From CAYSCS01 sp964429695 (GTDB lineage Bacteria; Acidobacteriota; Aminicenantia; Aminicenantales; Aminicenantaceae), in the NCBI GenBank assembly GCA_964429695.1, contig CAYSCS010000044.1, positions 1 through 64,000 of the forward strand: 64,000 nt of DNA. The letters run 5' to 3'. Below the pieces are notes generated by a model, which saw nothing but the letters and a program-made list of their open reading frames with translations, searched no databases and was not told the origin of the DNA. Both the position numbers and the translations under genes were made by a program. This document shows, in pieces, positions 52,677 to 59,798 of the stretch; position 1 is the stretch's first letter, and the number at the start of each line of letters is the position of its first letter.

Positions 52677-54068
52677 TTACATTCCAGCTTTTTTCCTAAA
52701 GCGATAGAGAGAGTTGATTTCAATCTCAAGCAATTCTTGAATATGAAACTTAGCCTCAATCCCTAATGCTGACTGAGGGCTGGGATTAACCAGGCCGAGA
52801 TTTAAAGCCTCTCTTACTTCATTCATCACCAGCGGGTCTGAGAGTTCCTTCACTGAGAGATGGAGTTTTCTGGCCACATACTCTTTAGCCTCTTGTATCT
52901 TCATGCCCCGGGTCATCTGCATGCGGGCTACCAGATCTCCGGCAGTTCGCATTCCGCCCATGCCCGAAGCCACCCCATGAGTTGCGGCCATACCAAGAAC
53001 ATCTCCTACGCCCACCTACAATCCATCCAGGCGTGTAATCTCCACCACAGCCTTAGAACCTCTCGAAACAGCATCCACAGGGACAATGGCGGTTACGGGA
53101 AGGCCTCCCACGCCCATACCCATATTGGCATGGATGGGTATCTTTGCTCTCTCTACACACGGCTTCAGAAAAGTTATCACGCGTGCTATGTTCCAGGCAC
53201 AGCTCTTGCTTGTGTTTGTGTTTATATCTGGGCCGAAGATCGTCACTCCTGCCTTCTCTGCCAGCTCTACCTGCTCATGGGGATAGAGCCCTGCCAATCT
53301 TTTTCCTTGATAGCTCAGTTCTCCATGGAGTCCGAGGACAAACTCTCCTGCCATTCCCATTTCAATACACATCTTAGGATATTTCTTCTTCAAAATTTCC
53401 GCAGCCTTAAGAGCAGCCAGAAAATCGGGGTCTCCGGCAGAGCCAGTAGTGTCGAAGTCAATTCCATCCACTCCAGATTCATAAAGTTCACTGGCGACAT
53501 AGACCATGTCCTTGACAGCGTACTCAATAGCTTCTTCATATGATTGTCTTGCTTCTTTTATTTTTCCCTCAGGCATTAGTATTGCTGGGTTGGGAAGTGG
53601 ACCTTCAGGCTGAAAATAAAGGCTGAGGTTGGGCATTGCTCCGTAAAGGACAGGGACTGTTGTCACGAGGAGAGATTGCTCCAGAACCGATTTTTCATAA
53701 GCAACGATGGGCTTGACAGCCTTCCAGCTATAGTCGTTGTGACCGAGTTCAACGGTATCGGCTCCGAGAAGCCTTTCAAAAAGCTGCAAGGATTGCATCC
53801 TCTCGATGGGAAGAAGGGCACGTTGAATTTCTCCACAAGTTGCATCATAAGTGAAGACTACTTCCTTTCCAGTTTCTACTCCAATCGAACGGAGGGAAGA
53901 AGAATAGATCTCAAAAAGATGGTCGAGCTCATCCTGAGTGAGGGGTGCGACCTTTGCTCTTTGGGAAGCATCCAGAGTACCTTCTTCTAAGTCTCTTTTC
54001 AACTCACTTTCTGAAATCTCTACAAGGGAACCATCTCCCATCCTGATGGGGATTTTTAGAACGCTCAT
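52677..54068 (-). CDS. mtbB: Dimethylamine methyltransferase MtbB with in-frame amber codon (pyrrolysine)
   Basis: Read through one internal TAG at 53016-53018, this gene encodes 463 residues, the length of archaeal MtbB (about 467). The parts on both sides match MtbB: RMGDGSLVEIS at the start, ADTVELGHNDYSWKAVKP, GLYPHEQVELAEKAG, then LDGL-[UAG]-VGVGDVLGM, AAGDLVARMQ-like RTAGDLVARMQ and EAKEYVARKL. The amber falls at residue 351, the place of Pyl356 in Methanosarcina MtbB from memory. The second half has no start or Shine-Dalgarno of its own and is in the same frame. The ATG at 54068 follows AAAGGAGGTG. The enzyme demethylates dimethylamine to monomethylamine onto a corrinoid protein. It lies just after pylSn, in the pyl cluster. 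Confidence 0.95.
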
Positions 54069-54151
54069 GCTCACCTCCTTTCTTTTTGATTTTACTCTTT
54101 TTAGCAAGCATTATTTTAAAGCCATAGGGCTTATAAATTTGTCACTTACTT

Positions 54152-54478
54152 TCATTCTTTTCTCAGGAGTGAGCCTCGATGACGGTCGAAAAAAGTGAGC
54201 GAATATTTTTTTATTTTCCATTCAGGCACGTTACACTCACGGCATGCTTCCCGATACCATTTATTCCTCAGCCAGCGGGCAGCTCTGCTCCTTCTTGAAG
54301 GTCGTATCATGAATTTTTTATTGCAATGGGTTGTTACATAACCATAAATGCTTTTCATTTCAAAGTACTTTACACCATGAAGTATTCCTCGTCTTGATGG
54401 CCAGAGCTTAATTTTTTCGATGAGCCTGAAGAAATCGACATGTTTCCTCAAATATTTTCTCTCTATTTTTTTCGACAT
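54152..54478 (-). CDS. pylSn: Pyrrolysyl-tRNA synthetase N-terminal protein PylSn
   Basis: This 108-residue basic protein matches the separate N-terminal tRNA-binding domain of bacterial PylRS. It contains LWPSRRGILHGVK, the arginine-rich SRRSRAARWLRNKWYREAC and C79-x2-C82 with H34, the likely zinc ligands by comparison with the archaeal domain. PylSn grips the T arm and variable loop of tRNA-Pyl and supports charging by PylSc in trans. The ATG follows GGAGGTGA. The gene begins 39 bases after pylT and ends 83 bases before mtbB. Confidence 0.93.
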   Translation of the reverse strand: MSKKIERKYLRKHVDFFRLIEKIKLWPSRRGILHGVKYFEMKSIYGYVTTHCNKKFMIRPSRRSRAARWLRNKWYREACRECNVPEWKIKKYSLTFFDRHRGSLLRKE

Positions 54479-54517
54479 TATTTTCTCACCTCCACTTTGC
54501 CTCAGGCTCTAAAAAAG

Positions 54518-54586
54518 CGGGGGGTCCGAGAGTCACACCCGGCTACATGGATTTAGAATCCATGCGATCTTTCCGATCTACCCCCC
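54518..54586 (-). tRNA. pylT: tRNA-Pyl, anticodon CUA
   Basis: On the minus strand the sequence folds as the unusual tRNA-Pyl. It has a 7-bp acceptor stem (GGGGGGT/ACCCCCC), one base between acceptor and D stem, a 4-bp D stem GATC/GATC with a 5-base loop GGAAA, a 6-bp anticodon stem CATGGA/TCCATG with loop TTCTAAA, a 3-base variable region TAG and a T stem CCGGG/CTCGG with a 7-base loop. Discriminator is G, and CCA is not encoded. The anticodon CTA (54556-54554) reads UAG. These small loops and the long anticodon stem are what PylRS recognises. It lies between pylD and pylSn, and the last 34 bases of the pylD frame overlap it. Confidence 0.96.
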
Positions 54587-55422
54587 CTTTGTTTTCTCCC
54601 TCTTTTCCTCCAACAGGCCATCACTGCCATGGTTGCTACTCCAATCTGGAGAGGGTCATGGATGATTCTGTGTCTGAGGAAAGAATAAGCCTTCGGCGTA
54701 ATTCCCAAGGGGATTCCGCAGGCAGCTATGGCGGTCCAGTCTTTTAAATCTTCTTTCCTGATAAGGGAAAGTGCCGGAGAAGCGTCTAAAAGAATCCAAT
54801 ATTTCTTGAGTGCCTTCTTCAAGTCTTTTTCTAATCTTACCCCAAGAGCATGCGCACATTCTTCTGCCTTCTCTATGTTGATATCATAAACTCCTGGCTT
54901 TGCCCTCCTTTCCTTAAGTGAAATCAAGGCATTTCTTCCCACCCTGCCAGCTCCAATCACAAGGACTTCTTTCTCTTTAAGTCCTGCCACCATGCTCTCA
55001 AGGGCAGCTACGTATCCCCTTGCGGTTGCTTCTGAATTATCCACAACCTGGCACTGGGAAAGGTTGAGGGCAATAAAACACTCATCGTCAGCCATGAATA
55101 TTACTTTAGCCCCTTTCTGACAGGCTTCTTTTATGCCTGCAACGTCTCTTCTTTCCGTAAAGAAACACGTAAATCCGATGTGGCTTATGATTTTTGAGAC
55201 AGCCTCGACAAAGCCCTCTATGACACCCTTGCCTGCACTTATGGGAATAACCCCGATGCGACATGAATTGAGGATGGGGCTTACTCTTTTCTCAGAAACC
55301 CCTGAAGCTCTGCATCCCACCTGGAAGAGGGTAAGCCCAATCTTCTTTTTGAGCTCATCGTCATAAAGGCGCAAAGAGGCCTCATCTATATCTTTAACCT
55401 GCACACTTGAAAGGCGAGTCAT
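54553..55422 (-). CDS. pylD: Pyrrolysine synthase PylD
   Basis: This protein of 289 residues (from the ATG at 55422) is the last enzyme of pyrrolysine synthesis; it oxidises 3-methylornithyl-lysine, which then cyclises. It starts MTRLSSVQVKDIDEASL, has the Rossmann turn VLVIGAGRVGRNAL for NAD and the closing IIHDPLQIGVATMAVMA, all typical of PylD. The upstream TTG at 55458 would add 12 residues. The family normally ends soon after the DPLQIG segment, but this frame runs on about 25 residues and stops with TAA inside the anticodon loop of pylT, so the true C-terminus overlaps the tRNA gene. Neither start has a clear Shine-Dalgarno. Confidence 0.92.
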   Translation of the reverse strand: MTRLSSVQVKDIDEASLRLYDDELKKKIGLTLFQVGCRASGVSEKRVSPILNSCRIGVIPISAGKGVIEGFVEAVSKIISHIGFTCFFTERRDVAGIKEACQKGAKVIFMADDECFIALNLSQCQVVDNSEATARGYVAALESMVAGLKEKEVLVIGAGRVGRNALISLKERRAKPGVYDINIEKAEECAHALGVRLEKDLKKALKKYWILLDASPALSLIRKEDLKDWTAIAACGIPLGITPKAYSFLRHRIIHDPLQIGVATMAVMACWRKRGRKQRGGRSERSHGF

Positions 55423-55470
55423 TTCTGCTTCATTCTTGCTTGAATCTTCATTCTTCAAATATTTTAAATT

Positions 55471-56622
55471 TTAAGGATTAAGGTCGATACAAATATCGAG
55501 TCCGAAGTTTTTTCTTATCTTCGTCAAGATCTCTTCATGTTTTTTCCACACAATCTCTCGAGTTCCTCCGCTTATAATTAAGGTTGCAACCCAGTTTTTC
55601 TTCCCTTCTGCATAATCTGTGAGCGCTTCTTCTGCTTCGAAAAAATCTTTTACTAGCCTAAGAGAACCTGCAGAACCTATCCTGTGCTCTCCCAATATTT
55701 CGATTTTATCCAGAGTAATTTCGATGTGCTCATAGATAACGAAGGTTTCTCTTTCAGGATACCGAATTTCAGGTAGTTGATGTTTAGCGAAAATATGATA
55801 GAGAAGCTCAAGCATGTTTATCCCCGTAGATTTGAAGACTGCACTCGGAGTCTGACTAGGGAGACGAGCATCTATTTCTAAAACCTTTAGCTTTCCTTGG
55901 TTGAGGATTACCTCAACATCCATTATCCCTTCAAGGCTTAGAGCCTCTGCTATCTTCAGCGAAGTCTCTTCAAACTCAGCCTTCAGTCGAGGTGAAAGCT
56001 CCGCAGGGGCAAAAATCCTCTTGCAGTCATAATTTCTATCTACATGAATCTCAGTTGGCTGAAGGCAAAAGAATCGACCTTGATGACCTAACACCTCCAG
56101 AGAATAAGAGGGACCTTCAAGGTATTCCTGCACCACCCAATCCTGAATTTCATTTTGAGCAAGGAAGCTCTCGAGTTCTTCTGGGTTTGAAACCTTCCTT
56201 ATCCCTCTGCTTCCGCTTAGGCCAGATGGTTTCAAGATGAGAGGGAAACTCGAATTAGGCCATGCCTCTGGTCGAGGCAAATTTAGCTCTTCGAAGAGGG
56301 AATCAGACTTCTTTTTTGAAGAGGTAAGTTCATATGCCTTTGAATCAAAAGCAAGTGGCAGGCATTCTTCTTCAGCCATTTTTTCTAGGCTCTGAAGTGT
56401 GGCTTTATCCTCGAGGGCAGGGATGATTAAATCTCCTTTTTTCATTGCCATTAATGCCTTTTTTTTCTCTTTGGTCACATCGCAAAGGACAAACTCGTCT
56501 GAGAGTCCTCTGGCTGGAACCTGGGGATTTTTATCAATCAGGATTATTTGCCACCCTGCCTTTCGAGCAAGGTAGGAGGCTTCAATTCCTTGAAGTTTCC
56601 CGCCCACCACGATGACTTTCAT
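55471..56622 (-). CDS. pylC: 3-methylornithine:L-lysine ligase PylC (ATP-grasp)
   Basis: This 383-residue ATP-grasp enzyme joins 3-methylornithine and lysine through an amide bond. The N-terminal pre-ATP-grasp fold starts MKVIVVGGKLQGIEASYLA; the ATP-binding part has FPLILKPSGLSGSRGIRKV and VVQEYLEGPSYSLEVLG; metal-binding DVEVILN and EIDARLPSQTPSAV follow. This is the PylC pattern. Its ATG overlaps the pylB stop as ATGA. It precedes pylD by 48 bases. Length agrees with known PylC (about 360-380). Confidence 0.94.
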   Translation of the reverse strand: MKVIVVGGKLQGIEASYLARKAGWQIILIDKNPQVPARGLSDEFVLCDVTKEKKKALMAMKKGDLIIPALEDKATLQSLEKMAEEECLPLAFDSKAYELTSSKKKSDSLFEELNLPRPEAWPNSSFPLILKPSGLSGSRGIRKVSNPEELESFLAQNEIQDWVVQEYLEGPSYSLEVLGHQGRFFCLQPTEIHVDRNYDCKRIFAPAELSPRLKAEFEETSLKIAEALSLEGIMDVEVILNQGKLKVLEIDARLPSQTPSAVFKSTGINMLELLYHIFAKHQLPEIRYPERETFVIYEHIEITLDKIEILGEHRIGSAGSLRLVKDFFEAEEALTDYAEGKKNWVATLIISGGTREIVWKKHEEILTKIRKNFGLDICIDLNP

Positions 56623-57734
56623 GGCCTTGCCTCAAGCTTATTTATTTCTTTTTGTGGCTCGTTTTTTTTAGCCCTAATCCAGTAACAATATTCCTCGACA
56701 CTTGCAGGCTCAAGGCCGCATTCCTGGAGAATAGGAAGAACACCCCTCACACTCCGATAGCCCTCATCAATATCGAGGGTTGCCTGGGAGACTCCAGAGA
56801 GACCTTTAAGGGGAGGAACAAGAGAAGTAATTACGTTGGCGCCAGCATCAAGCCTTAATCTCAGGTTTTTGATACCGTCGATATCAAGAGATGCTGGAAT
56901 AAGCCGCTCCGGAAAGCACAGCCTTAACACAGCGATCATCTTCATCTCCTGAATACGAGGGGGAGAGGGGAAAGAGGAGAGAGGTGTGCCTTCTTGTGGA
57001 ATAAAACTCATCACCCTGACCTGGTGAGCGCCAAGCTCTCTCATGCCTTCGATTGAATCAGCTCTATCCTGGGGAGAATCGCCTATACCAGTAAGAATGC
57101 CTTCTTCGATTAAAAGTCCGAGTCGCCGCGCTAGGCGTTTCCTGTTCATTCTCAGCCAATAATCCTGCTGCGGACGAAGGTAGGCAAAGAGTCTTGGGTT
57201 GTGCGTTTCTTGATAACTGGCATACCACTCGACTCCCATTTCGGATATTCTCTTTAAAACAACATCAGGGACTACTCCTGGAGAAATCATGATGGGTAGC
57301 GAGGTTTCTTCTTTGACTCTTTTTACCTGCTCAAGTAGAAATTCAAATCCATTCTCAGCGAAGAAAAAGGGGTCTTCCCCCATGGTGAGGTCAATCAGAT
57401 GAACTCCAGATTCAGCAAGGCAAAGGGCAGCCTCAAGTACTTCTTCCTTTTGTTTTCGATATCTTCTTGCCGAAAAATTCGACCTCCGGCAGGCACAGAA
57501 TCTGCAATTGTTGCGACAATAGGTGGAGAAATAAATAAACCCATAGAGAAAGACTTTATTCTTGAAATAGCGTTTTCTCAAATCGCGAGCTGCCCTGAAA
57601 AGAAGCTCAATTTCATCGCAATTTTCAAGCGATAAAAGATGTATTATTTCATCTCTTAAGAGGAGTTTCTCTCCCATTGCCTTTTGAATGATTTTTTCTA
57701 TATTCAGCATCTCTCTATTTTCGTTTTGTCTCAT
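56619..57734 (-). CDS. pylB: Methylornithine synthase PylB (radical SAM)
   Basis: This radical-SAM enzyme isomerises L-lysine to 3-methylornithine, the first step of pyrrolysine synthesis. The cluster motif C-x3-C-x2-C is in YCRNNCRFCACRRSNF (C73, C77, C80), followed by LIDLTMGEDP and the EGILTGIGDS segment of the BioB/PylB/HydE group. I chose the ATG at 57734, which overlaps the last base of the corrinoid gene stop; a GTG lies one codon earlier. At 371 residues it is slightly longer than archaeal PylB (350). Co-transcription with pylC is certain from the 4-base overlap. Confidence 0.93.
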   Translation of the reverse strand: MRQNENREMLNIEKIIQKAMGEKLLLRDEIIHLLSLENCDEIELLFRAARDLRKRYFKNKVFLYGFIYFSTYCRNNCRFCACRRSNFSARRYRKQKEEVLEAALCLAESGVHLIDLTMGEDPFFFAENGFEFLLEQVKRVKEETSLPIMISPGVVPDVVLKRISEMGVEWYASYQETHNPRLFAYLRPQQDYWLRMNRKRLARRLGLLIEEGILTGIGDSPQDRADSIEGMRELGAHQVRVMSFIPQEGTPLSSFPSPPRIQEMKMIAVLRLCFPERLIPASLDIDGIKNLRLRLDAGANVITSLVPPLKGLSGVSQATLDIDEGYRSVRGVLPILQECGLEPASVEEYCYWIRAKKNEPQKEINKLEARP

Positions 57735-58381
57735 CACTTCTTGGAAATGAGTTGGATTGCCTTAGCCACAGCTTCATTGGCATCCTCTCCATAAGCATCT
57801 GCCCCTATTCTTTCTGCCCAGCGCCTGGTTACAGGAGCTCCTCCCACCATTGTCTTAAACCTGTGACGGAGGTTTGCTCGTCTTAGTTCTTCTTCGAGTT
57901 TTTTTTGTTCTATCATTGTCGTAGTCAACAGAGCGCTGGTTCCGATGATGTCTGCTTCAACCTCGACGGCTTTTTTTATGAATCGGGAAACCTCAACATC
58001 ATGACCTAAATCATATACTTCAAATCCATTAACCTGAAGCAACGAGGCTACGAGAAACTTGCCGATGTCATGGATGTCTCCTTGGACTGTTCCAATCACA
58101 AATTTCCCTCTCCTCACTTGAGAAACATCCGGGAAGGCTGTGCTGAGTATTTCATTGGCTGCCTTCATTGCCTCTGCGGCTTCTATTAATTCAGGCATGA
58201 AGACCTCACCTCTGGAGAAGAGATCTCCAACCTTAGTTATTCCCACTCGATATCCATTATTGATGAGCTCAAAAGGGTCAATTCCCTCCGCGAGAGCTTC
58301 TCGCGCCACTTCTTCTGCCTTGCTTTTTGAATGGTTCAAGATAGCGTTTTCGGCCTTTTTAAAAAAATATTCTCTGTTCAT
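57734..58381 (-). CDS. Methylamine corrinoid protein (MtbC/MtmC type) inside the pyl operon
   Basis: This 215-residue carrier has the helical cap (GYRVGITKVGDLFSRGEVFMPEL) and a B12 domain with D102-I-H104-D-I-G107; His104 coordinates cobalt from below. It sits between pylSc (73 bases upstream) and pylB (overlapping stop), so it is expressed with the pyrrolysine genes and is the natural methyl acceptor of the mtbB product at the other end of the operon. A good AGGAGGA Shine-Dalgarno precedes the ATG. Confidence 0.9.
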   Translation of the reverse strand: MNREYFFKKAENAILNHSKSKAEEVAREALAEGIDPFELINNGYRVGITKVGDLFSRGEVFMPELIEAAEAMKAANEILSTAFPDVSQVRRGKFVIGTVQGDIHDIGKFLVASLLQVNGFEVYDLGHDVEVSRFIKKAVEVEADIIGTSALLTTTMIEQKKLEEELRRANLRHRFKTMVGGAPVTRRWAERIGADAYGEDANEAVAKAIQLISKK

Positions 58382-58454
58382 CGGCTAAATCCTCCTCTTG
58401 GGAAACTGTTCATTAGAATAATCTCAGGCATGCTCTCTTTCCATTTTTATAATT

Positions 58455-59288
58455 TTAGATATTGAGACGAACTCCGTCTAAGTAGATAAGAGCACGCCCT
58501 GCTCTTTGGATATTAAGATATTTTTCTCTCACTAGCAGAATTCTTTCAAGACCAATTCCTATCCCTACCCATGGTTCCGAAATTCCCCAGGCTTCATCTA
58601 GGGGATGAGGACCCATCGCCCCTGAGGCACACTCAATCTCAGAAACGATGTCCACAGTTTCTCCATAAACCTCGCTTCTCTCATGAAGGAGGTGAAAATT
58701 CTCAATGCCTGCTGCCTTCATCATCATGGTTGCGAGGACTTCGAGCCTTTTTCCTGCATTTTCAGCTTCAAGTCCCAACTCCACAAGGTTTAACATCGTA
58801 AACTCTTCGAGATGGTGGCGACCACCTGTATCCTTACGAAAACATGGGCCGACCTCAAAGATTCTGATGGGCTTTTCCCAGATATTCCTTAATCTCCTCA
58901 ACATGAAATATAGGTTGGGAGCAAGCATCGGTCTTAAGCATCTCCTCTCATCGACCCAAAAAATTTGTTTAAAAAGGGGATGATTCTCATCTATGGACAT
59001 CTTTTTAAGCGAAGCCTTCGAAATAATGATTGGAGTCAGAACCTGGACGAAGCCATTCTCTATGAGTGTCCTCACTAGAGCACTTTCAAGTTCGCAAATT
59101 TTTGGCCTTCGACTTTTTTCCTTCAGTTCATAAAGGCTTCTCTTAGAATTCTCTACAAGAGCCTGTTCCTCTTTTAAGAAGACCTTTTCCCTCTCTCTCG
59201 AGTCGGTAAATTCCCTTCTTAAAAGCTCAGACGGGGCATTTAGCTCTCTCAATCTCTGTCTTTGAGCCGGAGTCCATGGATATCTCAA
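58455..59288 (-). CDS. pylSc: Pyrrolysyl-tRNA synthetase catalytic subunit PylSc
   Basis: This 277-residue class II synthetase is the bacterial catalytic half of PylRS (about 288 in Desulfitobacterium). Motif 2 is visible as RIFEVGPCFRKDTGGRHHLEEF and motif 3 as GIGIGLERIL; the end YLDGVRLNI is the same as in Desulfitobacterium. Residues lining the pyrrolysine pocket in Methanosarcina mazei map to Y127 (Y306), L130 (L309), N167 (N346), V169 (C348), Y208 (Y384) and W240 (W417). It charges tRNA-Pyl with help from PylSn. The only usable start is TTG at 59288, since an in-frame stop lies four codons upstream. Confidence 0.95.
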   Translation of the reverse strand: MRYPWTPAQRQRLRELNAPSELLRREFTDSREREKVFLKEEQALVENSKRSLYELKEKSRRPKICELESALVRTLIENGFVQVLTPIIISKASLKKMSIDENHPLFKQIFWVDERRCLRPMLAPNLYFMLRRLRNIWEKPIRIFEVGPCFRKDTGGRHHLEEFTMLNLVELGLEAENAGKRLEVLATMMMKAAGIENFHLLHERSEVYGETVDIVSEIECASGAMGPHPLDEAWGISEPWVGIGIGLERILLVREKYLNIQRAGRALIYLDGVRLNI

Positions 59289-59377
59289 CTTAATTTCTCA
59301 TCTTGGTAATTTAATGATCTTCTTTTTTCATCATAGGTAAAAATATATCTCTTTAAGCCCTTTAAATAAAGCATAAA

Positions 59378-59408
59378 ATATTAGCCTAAATTTTAATCGG
59401 TGTGTCAA
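59378..59408 (-). promoter_or_regulatory. Probable promoter of the pyrrolysine operon
   Basis: Reading the minus strand, a consensus TTGACA (59408-59403) is followed after 17 bases by GCTAAT (59385-59380), or after 19 bases by TAATAT (59383-59378). The leader before pylSc would be about 85 bases. All genes from pylSc to mtbB point the same way. Confidence 0.5.
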
Positions 59409-59730
59409 GTAGTTGTCTTTAAAAATAACCCCCTCATTTTTCTTGCTCAATCTTAAAAAATTAAAACTTGCTCCTTTTATTAACAAAAATATTAAACTGA
59501 GAATTTTAAATACATTTTTTTCAAAAACAGAAATAAGGTCTTCTTCTTCGCCTAAACTTAGAACTCTTTGAAAAAATTCCCGATCCAATGTGGCTCATCT
59601 TTCTTCGGCCTAAGTCGTTTTTCTTCAATGTTTAAGCTCAAATTTTAACCGCTTTTAAAATAAAAAAAGAAGGTATAAATGACAAGAATCTTCTCTCTTA
59701 GAGGCTTGATTCCTGATTTCAACTCCAGGC
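59409..59730. other. Intergenic region between divergent pylSc and MttB-like genes
   Basis: About 320 AT-rich bases between the two divergent promoters. No supported frame, repeat or RNA structure was seen. Confidence 0.45.
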
Positions 59731-59760
59731 TTGCTTCCTGAATAGTGTTTTTTAGATAAT
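59731..59760 (+). promoter_or_regulatory. Probable promoter of the plus-strand MttB-like gene
   Basis: TTGCTT (59731-59736) and GATAAT (59755-59760) are 18 bases apart. Transcription near 59767 leaves about 30 bases before the ATG at 59799, which has AGAAGGAGA as its ribosome binding site. Confidence 0.5.
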
Positions 59761-59798
59761 ATGAGACCCTGAATTTTTTCAAGAAGGAGAAAGTTAAA

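Noticed and set aside
52677..53015. Separate 112-residue protein starting at GTG 53015
   Set aside because: It begins directly after the amber codon in the same frame, has no ribosome binding site and matches the C-terminal quarter of MtbB, so it is part of mtbB.
52860..53543. 227-residue plus-strand frame
   Set aside because: It lies opposite mtbB and is rich in His, Ser and Cys in a low-complexity way, as expected of an antisense frame.
53016..54107. mtbB as a truncated pseudogene starting at 54107
   Set aside because: The homology continues without a gap past the TAG, the TAG falls at the pyrrolysine position and a full pyl system is adjacent. The better start is 54068, which has a strong Shine-Dalgarno.
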